NCBI GenBank assembly: GCA_002162875.1
Contig: MABA01000004.1
Coordinates: 62,001-126,000 of the forward strand
Reading direction: 5' to 3'
DNA length: 64,000 bases
Source of the DNA: Rhodobacterales bacterium 52_120_T64
Lineage (GTDB): Bacteria > Pseudomonadota > Alphaproteobacteria > Rhodobacterales > Rhodobacteraceae
Shown here: positions 17,637 through 27,725 of the stretch, in pieces
Layout: every line of letters starts with the position of its first letter
How positions within the stretch are numbered: position 1 is the stretch's first letter
The notes under the pieces: model-generated
Databases searched by the model: none
What the model was told of the DNA's origin: nothing
The model's input: only the letters and a program-made list of their open reading frames with translations
Position numbers and translations under genes: made by a program

Positions 17637-18974
17637 TTAGCCCTCCGCCGTTAGTTTATTGTTAATAGCTTCGGCGGCATCGCGCCCTTCCGCTACGGCT
17701 GTAACAGTCAGATCATCGCCGCCTGAGGCGCAATCTCCGCCCGCCCAGATGGCCGGATCAGATGTTTGCCCAACCTCGTTAACCTTGATTTTTCCGCCCG
17801 TCAGTTCCAACCCGTCGGGTGCACCGTCCAATGTCTGGCCGATGGCCTTGAACACTTGATCGGCAGTGACGGTGAACGTCTCGCCAGTGTTTTCCAGCTT
17901 GCCATCCACCGTGTGAGTGTGCGCGAATTCCACCGCTTGCGCGGCGCCGTTTCCGGTCAGGCGCACGGGGGCGGCGTTGTAAATAATCCGAACGCCTTTA
18001 CTGGTTGCCAGTTCTTGTTCGAATTCCGAGGCGCTCATGCGTTCTTTGCCACGGCGGTACACCATCGTTACCTCGTCCGCGCCCAAAAGCTTGGATTGCA
18101 CGGCGGCATCCACGGCTGTCATACCACCGCCAATAACCACGACGTGACGACCAACGGCAACGGTGCCCATATCGGAAGCTTGACGCAAACCCTCAATGAA
18201 ATCGACCGCATCAACGACGTTGTCCTTGTCTTCGCCATCGGCCCGAAGCGCGTTCACGCCACCAAGACCAATTCCGAGGAAAACCGCTTCATAATCCGCT
18301 TTCAGATCGTCAATCGACAGGCCGCTCCCAAGCGGGGAGTCGTATTTCACTTCGATTCCGCCAATAGACAAAAGCCATTCAACTTCGGTCTGCGCGAAAC
18401 CGTCAACTGCTTTATACGCAGCAATTCCGAATTCGTTCAGACCGCCACCTTTGGCGCGAGCATCAAAAACCGTAACCGCGTGGCCATTCATCGAAAGACG
18501 ATGCGCACATGCAAGGCCGGCGGGGCCAGCACCAACGACAGCAATTCTATTGCCAGTGTCTGCTGCGCGTTTAAACGGGTGGGCGCGGCCCATCATTCCG
18601 TCGGTCGCGTAGCGCTGCAACTGGCCGATAAGAACCGGTTTGCCCTCGGCTGTTTCACGAACGCAGACTTCTTCGCATAGCGTTTCGGTCGGGCAAACGC
18701 GGGCGCACATGCCGCCGAGGATGTTTTGCGAAAAGATTGTATTGGCCGCTGCATCCGCTGTTCCCGTCGAAATCTGCCGGATAAATAGCGGAATATCGAT
18801 CGAGGTCGGGCAAGCGTCCATACAGGGCGCGTCGTGGCAAAAATAGCACCGATCAGCCGCAACCAGCGCTTCATGGTCTGTCAGCGGGGCGTGCAGGTCG
18901 GTGAAGTTGTCGGCATAATCTGACGGGGTCAGACGGTGGTCTGCAATCCCGGATGTCTGCATATCGTTTGGCAT
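17637..18974 (-). CDS. preT: NAD(P)-dependent oxidoreductase, PreT subunit of dihydropyrimidine dehydrogenase
   Basis: 445-residue FAD/Fe-S partner of PreA, similar to the small subunit of glutamate synthase. The N-terminal cysteines (CYFCHDAPCMDACP and MCARVCPTETLCEEVC) bind Fe-S clusters. The FAD site is VVGAGPAGLACAHRL (about residue 138), and the NAD(P) site is VVIGGGMTAVDAAVQ (about residue 275). The start follows AGGAGGG. An imperfect RutR-like palindrome lies 50 bp upstream. Confidence 0.95.
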   Translation of the reverse strand: MPNDMQTSGIADHRLTPSDYADNFTDLHAPLTDHEALVAADRCYFCHDAPCMDACPTSIDIPLFIRQISTGTADAAANTIFSQNILGGMCARVCPTETLCEEVCVRETAEGKPVLIGQLQRYATDGMMGRAHPFKRAADTGNRIAVVGAGPAGLACAHRLSMNGHAVTVFDARAKGGGLNEFGIAAYKAVDGFAQTEVEWLLSIGGIEVKYDSPLGSGLSIDDLKADYEAVFLGIGLGGVNALRADGEDKDNVVDAVDFIEGLRQASDMGTVAVGRHVVVIGGGMTAVDAAVQSKLLGADEVTMVYRRGKERMSASEFEQELATSKGVRIIYNAAPVRLTGNGAAQAVEFAHTHTVDGKLENTGETFTVTADQVFKAIGQTLDGAPDGLELTGGKIKVNEVGQTSDPAIWAGGDCASGGDDLTVTAVAEGRDAAEAINNKLTAEG

Positions 18975-19024
18975 TTTCGCCCTCCTGTTACGTTTGTTTT
19001 AAGGTACGATGACATAAATGCAAA

Positions 19025-19044
19025 ATTTTATCAAATGGTAAAAT
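19025..19044. promoter_or_regulatory. palindrome upstream of preT, diverged RutR-like box
   Basis: The 9-bp arms ATTTTATCA and TGGTAAAAT are inverted with one mismatch around an AA spacer. The core TCA-AA-TGGT resembles the RutR consensus core CCANNTGGT. It lies 51-70 bp before the preT start, where it could repress preTA. Confidence 0.45.
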
Positions 19045-19060
19045 AAAATAATTTTAGCTG

Positions 19061-20470
19061 TTATCCTATGGAATAGGGCAGCACACCGCGCGCATTATGG
19101 TTGACGATCAGGCGTCTTTCGAGGGGTGGAACTGCTCTTTGATGGCACTTCTTCCGTGGGCAAATCCGGCACGATATCCCGATTGGCTCAAAGGCTTTGG
19201 TATTTTGGATGTCTAAGTCGTCCGCGTAAACTAATGCGCCCGCATGTTCGACTTCGCATCCCAAGCCGATCGCAAACCGCTGGACTGGCGCACGAAACGA
19301 GCCGCCGCTTTTGGAAATATCCAGTGCAAGACACAGGTAGCGAACACCGTCTGGTGTTTCGGCAAGCTGCCGCAGTGTTTGCCCTGGTGTCTCAAAGGCG
19401 CGGTGTACGTTCCAGAGGGGGCATGCACCACCAAAGCGTGCGAACTGTAACTGCGTCGCGGAGTGCCGTTTGGTGATTGTCCCTGCCTGATCGACCCGCA
19501 CGAAAAAGAACGGAATTCCCTTCGCGCCGGTACGCTGCATTGTTGATAGGCGGTGGGCGACCTGTTCAATGCTGGCGGAAAACTGGTTGGCCAAAATTTC
19601 CAGATCGTGGCGACATTCTTTGGCCGCGTTAAGGAAGTCTTCATAAGGCAGCATCGCTGCACCGGCAAAATAGTTCGCTAGACCGATCTTGCAAATCGCG
19701 CGCGCCTCTTCCGTACCAAAACGCGCAAAGTCGAGGGTGGCTTCGAGCAGGTCGTTATATTCCAGCAACGCGATTTGGTGGGCGATTTGGAAAGCTTGCG
19801 TGGCGACCGGTGCATGCGCAGATACCGTTAGGCGTCGTGAGCCGGTTTCATACTGGCGAATTGCTGTGTCAGTAGAAATGACAAGTTCAACCCGATGTTC
19901 GGTGTTCAGCCACTTACGCAAGGTGTTGATTTTGTCCGGTGTGCTTAGCCTGGCACTCGCATAAAAATGCTCGGCAGCGCGGTCGATCGCATCAATGTAG
20001 TTGTCGCAATAATGGAAAAAATCGCGAACCTCCTCCCACGGAAGGGGGGAGATGCCGATGTCTTCGCGGCCCAATGCCTCGTTCAAAGTGGCGAGGCGGT
20101 CTTGATTTTGCCGATGGGCGCGATGAAGTGTCAAGAATGCGCGCGCCAATGCTGGTGCATTTGAAGCGGCCAGTTGTAAATCCGCCATCGGCGGTGGGTC
20201 CTCGCCAAACACCGGATCCGCAAGCGCCTCGCGCATGTCTGCCACGATGCGTTCGCTGTCGCCGACCGAGAGTTGCGTCACATCAAAGTTGTATTCCTGG
20301 GCCAAGGCCAGAACCACCGTTGCCGAAATCGGGCGGTGGTTGTTTTCCATTTGGTTCAGGTAGGATACAGATATCCCCAAAGATTTCGAGAAATCCTTCT
20401 GGGTTAGACCAATTTTCAACCGTGTCTCGCGAAGTATCGCACCGGCGTATAGTTTCTTTTGAGTTGCCAT
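19061..20470 (-). CDS. pccR: short-chain fatty acyl regulator (ScfR family), PccR type
   Basis: About 469 residues. An N-terminal XRE helix-turn-helix (LRETRLKIGLTQKDFSKSLGISVSYLNQMEN) is followed by the long ScfR domain that binds a short-chain acyl-CoA. Conserved cysteines near the end (GISCRICPRKKCHQRAVPP) are typical of the family. ATG at 20470 is chosen because the reading frame further upstream (to 20677) would run into pccB and its promoter. It is divergent from pccB with TTTGCAAA-type boxes between them. In Rhodobacter sphaeroides, PccR controls propionyl-CoA carboxylase and methylmalonyl-CoA mutase expression. Confidence 0.9.
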   Translation of the reverse strand: MATQKKLYAGAILRETRLKIGLTQKDFSKSLGISVSYLNQMENNHRPISATVVLALAQEYNFDVTQLSVGDSERIVADMREALADPVFGEDPPPMADLQLAASNAPALARAFLTLHRAHRQNQDRLATLNEALGREDIGISPLPWEEVRDFFHYCDNYIDAIDRAAEHFYASARLSTPDKINTLRKWLNTEHRVELVISTDTAIRQYETGSRRLTVSAHAPVATQAFQIAHQIALLEYNDLLEATLDFARFGTEEARAICKIGLANYFAGAAMLPYEDFLNAAKECRHDLEILANQFSASIEQVAHRLSTMQRTGAKGIPFFFVRVDQAGTITKRHSATQLQFARFGGACPLWNVHRAFETPGQTLRQLAETPDGVRYLCLALDISKSGGSFRAPVQRFAIGLGCEVEHAGALVYADDLDIQNTKAFEPIGISCRICPRKKCHQRAVPPLERRLIVNHNARGVLPYSIG

Positions 20471-20481
20471 AGTTTCGCAAG

Positions 20482-20521
20482 TTTGCAATTTGCAGGCAGG
20501 ATTTGCAATAAGTTTTGCAAA
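20482..20521. promoter_or_regulatory. PccR operator region (TTTGCAAA-type boxes)
   Basis: TTTGCAAT (20502-20509) and TTTGCAAA (20514-20521) are separated by exactly 4 bp. This matches the TTTGCAAA-N4-TTTGCAAA motif described for R. sphaeroides PccR, with one mismatch. A further TTTGCAAT lies at 20482-20489, next to the pccR start, and GTTGCAAA lies at 20568-20575 before pccB. The boxes can serve both divergent promoters. Confidence 0.8.
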
Positions 20522-20593
20522 GTTGCGATTGTTCGGTTCTAATTCGTTGGAAACTTCGTTATGCTGTGTTGCAAACATTTGGGAGACAGACGT

Positions 20594-22126
20594 ATGCAAG
20601 ACATTCTCGAACAACTCGAAGCGCGGCGCGATCAGGCACGGCTTGGAGGTGGGCAGCGGCGCATTGATGTGCAGCATTCAAAAGGCAAACTGACCGCGCG
20701 CGAACGGATCGAGGTGCTGTTGGATGAGGGCAGCTTCGAGGAATTCGACATGTTCGTGGCACATCGTTGCGTCGACTTCGGGATGGAGAAACAGAAATAC
20801 CCCGGTGATGGTGTAATTACCGGTTGGGGAACGATCAATGGACGGATGGTGTATCTGTTCTCGCAGGATTTCACCGTGCTGGGTGGTTCGCTTTCGGAAA
20901 CCCACGCGGCGAAGATTTGCAAAATCATGGATATGGCCATCAAAAACGGTGCGCCAGTGATCGGTATGAACGACTCCGGCGGTGCACGTATTCAAGAAGG
21001 CGTCGCAGCGCTGGGTGGCTATGCGGATGTGTTTCAGAAAAACATTATGGCATCGGGTGTTGTTCCACAAATCAGCGTGATCATGGGGCCTTGCGCCGGC
21101 GGTGCGGTGTATTCCCCCGCGATGACCGATTTCATCTTTATGGTGAAAGACAGCTCCTACATGTTCGTTACTGGCCCTGACGTTGTAAAAACTGTAACCA
21201 ACGAGATTGTCACCGCTGAAGAGTTGGGTGGGGCAAGAACGCATACCTCCAAGTCTTCCGTCGCGGACGGCGCTTATGAAAACGATATGGAGGCCTTGTT
21301 CGAGGTTCGGCGTCTTGTTGACATGTTGCCTTTGAATAACCGTGAAAAACCTCCGGTACGGCCTTACTTCGACAGCCATTCACGGGTTGAAAACAGTCTT
21401 GATACGCTAATCCCCGACAACACCAATGCCCCATACGATATGCACGAACTGGTGCGTAAGTTGGCTGATGAAGGGGATTTTTTTGAGATCCAGAAGGACT
21501 TTGCCAAAAATATCCTGACAGGGTTTATTCGTCTCGAAGGTTCCACCGTTGGTGTTGTAGCCAATCAGCCGATGGTGCTGGCAGGGTGTCTGGATATCGA
21601 TTCCAGCCGCAAGGCTGCGCGGTTTGTGCGGTTCTGCGATGCATTTGAAATTCCGATTTTAACGCTCGTCGATGTGCCCGGGTTCTTGCCTGGAACCACG
21701 CAGGAATACGGCGGCGTTATCAAGCACGGCGCGAAACTGTTGTTTGCATATGGCGAGGCGACCGTGCCCAAAGTCACCGTGATTACCCGTAAGGCTTATG
21801 GCGGGGCATATGACGTTATGGCCTCCAAACACTTGCGGGGGGATTTCAACTACGCATGGCCCACAGCCGAGATCGCGGTGATGGGCGCCAAGGGCGCAAC
21901 GGAGATCATCCACCGCTCCGATCTTGGGGATGCCGAGAAGATTGCCGCCCACACGCAGGATTATGAAGATCGTTTCGCCAACCCGTTTGTTGCCGCAGAG
22001 CGTGGATTTATCGACGAGGTAATCATGCCTCGGAACACTCGTATCCGCGTCGCCCGCGCGTTTGCCAGCCTGCGTAACAAGCAGCTGAGCAATCCGTGGA
22101 AGAAGCACGACAACATTCCTTTGTGA
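20594..22126 (+). CDS. pccB: propionyl-CoA carboxylase beta subunit
   Basis: About 510-residue biotin-dependent carboxyltransferase that makes methylmalonyl-CoA with PccA. It has the acyl-CoA carboxyltransferase halves with oxyanion-hole glycines ([12 protein letters not shown], about residue 130) and the [22 protein letters not shown] and [11 protein letters not shown] segments of the second half. ATG at 20594 follows GGGAG; an extended start at 20561 is not supported. It heads a plus-strand operon under PccR. Confidence 0.96.
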   Translation: MQDILEQLEARRDQARLGGGQRRIDVQHSKGKLTARERIEVLLDEGSFEEFDMFVAHRCVDFGMEKQKYPGDGVITGWGTINGRMVYLFSQDFTVLGGSLSETHAAKICKIMDMAIKNGAPVIGMNDSGGARIQEGVAALGGYADVFQKNIMASGVVPQISVIMGPCAGGAVYSPAMTDFIFMVKDSSYMFVTGPDVVKTVTNEIVTAEELGGARTHTSKSSVADGAYENDMEALFEVRRLVDMLPLNNREKPPVRPYFDSHSRVENSLDTLIPDNTNAPYDMHELVRKLADEGDFFEIQKDFAKNILTGFIRLEGSTVGVVANQPMVLAGCLDIDSSRKAARFVRFCDAFEIPILTLVDVPGFLPGTTQEYGGVIKHGAKLLFAYGEATVPKVTVITRKAYGGAYDVMASKHLRGDFNYAWPTAEIAVMGAKGATEIIHRSDLGDAEKIAAHTQDYEDRFANPFVAAERGFIDEVIMPRNTRIRVARAFASLRNKQLSNPWKKHDNIPL

Positions 22127-22132
22127 GGTCCC

Positions 22133-22504
22133 ATGGCTCAGCTAAACATGCATAAACATCGAGGGTTCCCGGGGCGTATGCCCAGCTCGGACGCGCAATT
22201 CACCATTCGTCGGCCTGCAACCAAGGGCGTGACACCTCTCGCGCCACGTGAGCGGTATCGGGATCGCCGTGCCGTTGATCGCAAAGCAGACGAGCTGTTT
22301 TTGACCGCGCTATGGCAACATTTTGGCGATGAGCCGTTTGAACGTGGTAATCTGGATGCCGGTCGTATCAATTGGCTATTTGGCCGCGAGATCGTCGCTG
22401 GCGAAGACCCGTTTGACAATGCGCATTATGAGGCGATGCTGAAGCTGAATCTTGACGTAATCCGTAAGAATTTTCCGCAAATTGATCTAGAGGCACGTGT
22501 ATGA
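22133..22504 (+). CDS. conserved hypothetical protein between pccB and pccA
   Basis: 123-residue, basic and probably cytosolic protein with no signal peptide or membrane segment. Two visible features are an N-terminal Arg-rich stretch (PLAPRERYRDRRAVDRKADELF) and an acidic C-terminal half (LFGREIVAGEDPFDNAHYEAML). It starts 6 bp after the pccB stop with a GAGG site, so it is part of the pcc operon. I do not recognise a characterised family. Confidence 0.75.
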   Translation: MAQLNMHKHRGFPGRMPSSDAQFTIRRPATKGVTPLAPRERYRDRRAVDRKADELFLTALWQHFGDEPFERGNLDAGRINWLFGREIVAGEDPFDNAHYEAMLKLNLDVIRKNFPQIDLEARV

Positions 22505-22628
22505 TGCGTTTGTATAGGTGGAAAACCGCTTGCGCGAAACTTCAAGTGGCGAAACGCGAGGATTGCGTCTACGATACGACAGTATCGGGCGGGGGACACC
22601 GTCAGTCAGGAAATACAGGAGAAATAAG

Positions 22629-22826
22629 ATGCAAAAGAAATTCATTGTTCTCGCATTGGCGGCCATCGTTTTGTCAGGATGCGACACATATGGTGAAACG
22701 CTTGGTCTTGGTGCGGGTATCGGTGCTGGCGCTGCCGTATTGGTTGGCGGTGATCCTGTCACAGGCGCACTCGTTGGTCTCGGGGGCGCTGCACTGTGCG
22801 AAGAAGGCGTTATCTGTAACCGATAA
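22629..22826 (+). CDS. small glycine-rich lipoprotein
   Basis: 65-residue secreted lipoprotein. A short signal sequence ends in the lipobox LSGC, so Cys19 would be lipidated. A glycine-zipper region follows (LGAGIGAGAAVLVGGDP) and a short Cys-containing tail. ATG at 22629 has an AGGAG site; the frame continues upstream to 22518, but that part has no translation signal. It sits inside the pcc locus and is followed by a terminator. Its function is unknown. Confidence 0.75.
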   Translation: MQKKFIVLALAAIVLSGCDTYGETLGLGAGIGAGAAVLVGGDPVTGALVGLGGAALCEEGVICNR

Positions 22827-22865
22827 CCATAATTTTGCGTTAACGCGCAATTCCGAATATTCGAG

Positions 22866-22897
22866 AGGGACGCCGCATTCGCGCGGTGTCCCTTTTT
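22866..22897 (+). terminator. rho-independent terminator between the lipoprotein gene and pccA
   Basis: An 11-bp stem (AGGGACGCCGC with GCGGTGTCCCT, one G-T pair) has a 6-nt loop and five T residues. It lies 39 bp after the lipoprotein stop, suggesting that pccA has separate or read-through transcription. Confidence 0.8.
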
Positions 22898-22926
22898 GTT
22901 TGCCTAAAGCATAGACGGGGAAAACC

Positions 22927-24927
22927 ATGTTCAAGAAAATTCTGATTGCAAACCGTGGCGAAATCGCCTGTCGTGTTATCAAAACTGCCAAACTGATGGG
23001 CATCAAAACGGTAGCGGTGTATTCCGATGCCGATAAAAATGCCCTGCACGTAAGCATGGCGGACGAGGCGATTCACATCGGCCCACCCGCGGCAAACCAA
23101 TCGTATATTGTGATTGACAAGATCATGGCCGCTATCAAGCAAACAGGGGCCGAAGCCGTGCACCCGGGCTATGGTTTCTTGTCCGAAAACCCGAAATTCG
23201 CCGAGGCACTTGAAGCCGCAGGGGTTGCATTCATCGGACCACCTGTTGGCGCGATCAAGGCGATGGGCGACAAGATTACGTCCAAAAAGCTGGCTAAGGA
23301 GTCGGGGGTTACCACTGTTCCCGGTTATATGGGCTTGATCGAGGATGCAGAAGAAGCCGTAAAGATTTCCAATCAGGTTGGCTATCCGGTTATGATCAAA
23401 GCATCGGCTGGTGGCGGCGGCAAAGGTATGCGTATCGCTTGGAATGACGAAGAAGCCCGTGAAGGTTTCCAATCCTCCAAAAACGAGGCGGCAGCATCTT
23501 TTGGCGACGACCGGATTTTCATCGAAAAATTCATCACCCAGCCCCGCCATATCGAAATTCAGGTGCTAGGGGACAAGCACGGCAACTGTGTCTATCTGAA
23601 TGAACGCGAGTGTTCCATTCAGCGTCGCCAGCAAAAGGTGATCGAGGAGGCCCCGTCGCCGTTTTTGGACGAAGAAACTCGCGCTGCTATGGGTGCGCAG
23701 TCTGTGGCGTTGGCGCAGGCAGTTGATTATTGTTCGGCAGGTACGGTCGAATTTATCGTTGATTCAGATTCGAATTTTTTCTTCCTAGAAATGAACACCC
23801 GCCTTCAGGTCGAGCATCCCGTGACCGAACTGATCACTGGCATTGACCTAGTGGAGCAGATGATCCGCGTGGCTTATGGTGAGAAATTGTCGATGCAGCA
23901 ATCAGACATCGGCATCAACGGGTGGTCTATCGAAAGCCGCCTTTACGCCGAAGACCCGTATCGCAACTTCTTGCCTTCTATCGGACGTTTGTCGCGGTAT
24001 CGCCCACCTGCCGAGATGGCGGACGAAACACGCGCTGTACGTAATGACACCGGCGTGTATGAGGGCGGCGAGATATCCATGTATTACGATCCCATGATTG
24101 CCAAATTGTGCACATGGGCACCGGACCGCGCGACTGCAATTGCCGAAATGCGCCACGCGCTGGACGAGTTTGAACTAGAAGGTATTGGCCACAATCTGCC
24201 GTTCCTGTCCGCTGTTATGGATCATGAACGGTTTATCACCGGCAATATTTCCACCGCGTTTATCGAGGAGGAATACCCTGAGGGTTTCGAAGGGGCTACG
24301 CTGTCTACGGAAATTCTGAAACAGCTGGCAGCGGGGGCGTCTGCCATGCACCGTGTCTCTGAAATTCGCGCAGCGCGGGTGTCGGGCCGGATGGACAATC
24401 ATGAACGCGAGGTTGGTACGGATTTCGTGATCTCGCTTGGTGGCATTGATTTAGCGGTGAAGGTTGCGGCGGATCACGATGGATCAACCGTGGAATTTTC
24501 GGATGGGACCAGCCACCGTGTGGTTTCCGACTGGAAGCCGGGTGAAGGTTTGGTGCGTCTCGATGTGTCTGGCGAAGCGGTTATTGCCAAAGTCGCCCAG
24601 ATTTCCGGTGGTTTCCGTATGCGCCATCGCGGTGCAGATTTGAATGTCATCATTCGCACGCCGCGTCTGTTTGAACTATCCAAGCACATGATCGAGAAGA
24701 TGCCGCCGGACACCTCGAAACTGTTGCTATGTCCAATGCCCGGTTTGATCGTTTCGATGGCGGTTGAGGTAGGTGACGAAGTTCAGGAAGGCCAGGCGCT
24801 TTGCACTGTCGAAGCCATGAAGATGGAAAATGTCCTGCGGGCGGAAAAGAAATCGGTTGTAACCAAAATCAATGCTGCGGCAGGTGACAGCCTCGCCGTT
24901 GACGATGTGATTATGGAGTTCGAATAG
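22927..24927 (+). CDS. pccA: propionyl-CoA carboxylase alpha subunit (biotin carboxylase/biotin carrier)
   Basis: 666-residue subunit. The N-terminal biotin carboxylase domain starts FKKILIANRGEIACRVI, followed by the ATP-grasp glycine loop (KASAGGGGKGMRIAW) and the EMNTRLQVEHPVTE active-site segment. The C-terminal biotinyl domain carries EAMKMEN, with the biotinylated lysine about 35 residues from the end. It carboxylates biotin at the expense of ATP for transfer by PccB. The length and domain order match the PCC alpha subunit, including the roughly 200-residue linking region. The start has a GGGGAAAACC context. Confidence 0.96.
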   Translation: MFKKILIANRGEIACRVIKTAKLMGIKTVAVYSDADKNALHVSMADEAIHIGPPAANQSYIVIDKIMAAIKQTGAEAVHPGYGFLSENPKFAEALEAAGVAFIGPPVGAIKAMGDKITSKKLAKESGVTTVPGYMGLIEDAEEAVKISNQVGYPVMIKASAGGGGKGMRIAWNDEEAREGFQSSKNEAAASFGDDRIFIEKFITQPRHIEIQVLGDKHGNCVYLNERECSIQRRQQKVIEEAPSPFLDEETRAAMGAQSVALAQAVDYCSAGTVEFIVDSDSNFFFLEMNTRLQVEHPVTELITGIDLVEQMIRVAYGEKLSMQQSDIGINGWSIESRLYAEDPYRNFLPSIGRLSRYRPPAEMADETRAVRNDTGVYEGGEISMYYDPMIAKLCTWAPDRATAIAEMRHALDEFELEGIGHNLPFLSAVMDHERFITGNISTAFIEEEYPEGFEGATLSTEILKQLAAGASAMHRVSEIRAARVSGRMDNHEREVGTDFVISLGGIDLAVKVAADHDGSTVEFSDGTSHRVVSDWKPGEGLVRLDVSGEAVIAKVAQISGGFRMRHRGADLNVIIRTPRLFELSKHMIEKMPPDTSKLLLCPMPGLIVSMAVEVGDEVQEGQALCTVEAMKMENVLRAEKKSVVTKINAAAGDSLAVDDVIMEFE

Positions 24928-24984
24928 ACCGATGCTTGCAGCTCTAAATATCATCGGGACAAATGATGTTAGATCGCGAACACC

Positions 24985-25383
24985 CTACATGCGGTCAATT
25001 TCGTCTTTTCGAATTGGCAGCTTGTCGATCGCACGAGACAGTTCGCGCGGGGTCCACGGTGTGGATTTTCGCAGAACAACATTTCCTTCTTTGTCCAGTA
25101 GAACCACCGTAAAGTCATATGGTCTTAGGCGCTGCCGCAGCGGGCCGTATGCACCCACATCGGTGTCGGTTAGAACAATCACGTCGCGTTCTTCCAATAC
25201 AGCTGGATCTTCGGCAAGCATTTCCATTTGCAACACAAACCGCGGATCGAACGGAGAGTCGGCAAAAATTACCAACGGACGCGTGATCCACTTATATTCT
25301 GCAAGCGGATCTGTCGTATCTTGTGCAACTGCAAAAGTGGCAAAGATCGACAGCAACAAGGTTAGTAAACTGAATTTACGCAT
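24985..25383 (-). CDS. DUF4174 periplasmic protein
   Basis: About 132 residues with a signal peptide (MRKFSLLTLLLSIFATFAVAQ) and a DUF4174 domain (PLVIFADSPFDPRF, then VVLLDKEGNVVLRKSTPWTPREL), a thioredoxin-like small fold without a CxxC pair. It is on the opposite strand between pccA and the mutase gene, so it interrupts an otherwise co-oriented block. ATG at 25383 follows GGAGGAATT. Its function is unknown. Confidence 0.8.
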   Translation of the reverse strand: MRKFSLLTLLLSIFATFAVAQDTTDPLAEYKWITRPLVIFADSPFDPRFVLQMEMLAEDPAVLEERDVIVLTDTDVGAYGPLRQRLRPYDFTVVLLDKEGNVVLRKSTPWTPRELSRAIDKLPIRKDEIDRM

Positions 25384-25517
25384 AATTCCTCCGGTTTCCC
25401 AAGACATAAGTACTTACCCCGTAGAATCTAATAGCTGCGGCGGAGCTTTCCGCTATTCCGCAACGTTATCCCGAAATAATCCCGATTTGCACCCCAGAAA
25501 CGATAGTGAGACAAGCC

Positions 25518-27647
25518 ATGAGCAATAATTCCGACGATTGGAAAGCCCTCGCCGAGAAGGAGCTACGTGGCCGCCCGCTTGATGACCTGACATGGAACAC
25601 TCCCGAAGGGATTGCCGTTAAACCCGTCTATACTGCGGATGATCTTGACGGGGTTGAGCACCTTGGCGGAATGCCCGGAATTGCGCCTTACACGCGCGGG
25701 CCGCGTGGCACGATGTATACTGGGCGTCCTTGGACAATCCGGCAATACGCGGGATTTTCGACTGCAGAAGAAAGTAATGCGTTTTACCGCAAGGGATTGG
25801 CTGCTGGGCAAAAGGGTGTGTCTGTTGCGTTCGATCTGGCGACCCATCGGGGTTACGACAGTGACCATCCACGTGTGGTTGGGGACGTTGGCAAAGCGGG
25901 CGTAGCGATTGATAGTGTCGAGGATATGAAAATCCTGTTCGACGGCATTCCGCTTGATAAAATGTCGGTTTCCATGACGATGAACGGGGCCGTTATTCCG
26001 ATTCTGGCCAGTTTCATTGTGGCTGGTGAAGAACAAGGCGTTGATCGTGCGGCGTTGACCGGAACCATTCAAAACGACGTTTTGAAGGAATTTATGGTTC
26101 GTAACACGTACATCTACCCGCCCGAACCGTCGATGCGGATCGTTTCGGACATCATCAAATATACTTCACAGGAAATGCCGAAATTCAACTCGATCTCGAT
26201 TTCGGGTTATCACATGCAAGAGGCCGGCGCGAACTTGGTGCAAGAATTGGCGTTCACGCTCGCTGATGGCAGGGAATATGTTAAGGCCGCGATTGCTTCG
26301 GGTATGGATGTAGATGCGTTTGCGGGAAGGCTGTCGTTTTTCTTCGCTATTGGCATGAATTTCTTTATGGAGGCCGCTAAACTGCGTGCCGCCCGACTGC
26401 TGTGGTCGCGGATAATGGCGGAATTCGACCCGAAGAAACCGCAATCATCAATGCTGCGGACACATTGCCAAACTTCGGGCGTAAGTCTTCAGGAACAAGA
26501 TCCGTATAACAACATTGTTCGAACCGCTTACGAGGCGATGTCGGCGGCATTAGGCGGCACGCAATCGTTGCACACGAACTCGTTCGACGAGGCAATCGCG
26601 CTGCCCACCGAATTCTCGGCACGGATCGCGCGGAACACGCAGCTGATTTTGCAGAACGAGACGGGTGTTACCAACGTCGTCGATCCGTTGGCGGGCTCAT
26701 ACTATGTCGAGAGCCTAACCAAGGAACTGGCGGATGAGGCGTGGAAGCTGATATGCGAAGTCGATGAATTGGGTGGCATGACCAAAGCTGTTGCCAGTGG
26801 TATGCCCAAACTTCGGATCGAAGAAGCTGCGGCGCGTAAACAAGCAGCGGTCGATAAGGGCGATGATGTTATTGTCGGGGTGAACAAGTTCCGCCTTGAA
26901 CAGGAAGACCCGATCGACATTCGCGAGATCGACAACAGCAAGGTTCGGGACTCCCAAATCGAACGCTTAACCGGCATTCGGGAAACGCGCGATACAGCGG
27001 CTTGTGAAAACGCCTTAGTGGCACTTGAAGAAGGTGCCGCATCTGATGGTAACCTTTTGGAATTAGCTGTTGAAGCTGCACGGGCAAGGGCAACCGTTGG
27101 CGAAATATCCGCAGCTATGGAAAAGGTTTTTGGGCGCCATAGTGCCGAGGTGAAGACACTTTCAGGCGTTTACGGTGACGCTTATGAAGGCGATGAAGGG
27201 TTTGCGAAAATTCAGCAAGACGTCAAAGATTTCGCGAATATCGAGGGCCGCCACCCGCGTATGCTTGTAGTCAAGATGGGGCAGGATGGGCATGACCGCG
27301 GCGCCAAAGTTATCGCTACAGCATTTGCCGATATCGGTTTTGATGTCGACGTCGGCCCGTTATTCCAAACGCCTGAAGAGGCTGCGCAAGATGCAGTCGA
27401 TAAAGGTGTTCATGTCGTCGGAATTTCCTCTCAAGCAGCGGGGCATAAAACCCTCGCGCCGCAGCTGGTGGAGGCCCTGAAAGCCGCTGGCGGTGGTGAA
27501 ATCATGGTGATTTGTGGCGGGGTAATTCCGCAACAGGACTATGACTTCCTGTATGAACACGGAATTAAAGCGATTTTCGGACCGGGCACAAATATTCCCG
27601 ATGCAGCAGACAAAGTTTTGCGGCTGATACGTCGGACAAATTATTGA
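25518..27647 (+). CDS. scpA: methylmalonyl-CoA mutase
   Basis: About 709-residue adenosylcobalamin-dependent mutase converting (R)-methylmalonyl-CoA to succinyl-CoA. The substrate barrel contains [17 protein letters not shown] and the [13 protein letters not shown] segment. The C-terminal cobalamin domain has the lower-ligand motif DGHDRG (about residue 594) and later [12 protein letters not shown]. The single-polypeptide length is that of the homodimeric bacterial enzyme. ATG at 25518 is preferred over GTG at 25506. The (S)/(R) epimerase needed upstream of this step is not in the window. Confidence 0.96.
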   Translation: MSNNSDDWKALAEKELRGRPLDDLTWNTPEGIAVKPVYTADDLDGVEHLGGMPGIAPYTRGPRGTMYTGRPWTIRQYAGFSTAEESNAFYRKGLAAGQKGVSVAFDLATHRGYDSDHPRVVGDVGKAGVAIDSVEDMKILFDGIPLDKMSVSMTMNGAVIPILASFIVAGEEQGVDRAALTGTIQNDVLKEFMVRNTYIYPPEPSMRIVSDIIKYTSQEMPKFNSISISGYHMQEAGANLVQELAFTLADGREYVKAAIASGMDVDAFAGRLSFFFAIGMNFFMEAAKLRAARLLWSRIMAEFDPKKPQSSMLRTHCQTSGVSLQEQDPYNNIVRTAYEAMSAALGGTQSLHTNSFDEAIALPTEFSARIARNTQLILQNETGVTNVVDPLAGSYYVESLTKELADEAWKLICEVDELGGMTKAVASGMPKLRIEEAAARKQAAVDKGDDVIVGVNKFRLEQEDPIDIREIDNSKVRDSQIERLTGIRETRDTAACENALVALEEGAASDGNLLELAVEAARARATVGEISAAMEKVFGRHSAEVKTLSGVYGDAYEGDEGFAKIQQDVKDFANIEGRHPRMLVVKMGQDGHDRGAKVIATAFADIGFDVDVGPLFQTPEEAAQDAVDKGVHVVGISSQAAGHKTLAPQLVEALKAAGGGEIMVICGGVIPQQDYDFLYEHGIKAIFGPGTNIPDAADKVLRLIRRTNY

Positions 27648-27725
27648 AACAGTTCCAGTATTTCCGACCTGACAATATTGTCGTACCCGACTATTGTGCG
27701 CTGAAATCAGCATAGGAGACGTGAA

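Noticed and set aside
20471-20677. N-terminal extension of the pccR frame
   Set aside because: It covers the operator region and part of pccB; ATG at 20470 begins the conserved HTH domain.
25440-25517. TTTGCACC upstream of the mutase gene as a PccR site
   Set aside because: Only a single imperfect half-site without the 4-bp-spaced partner.
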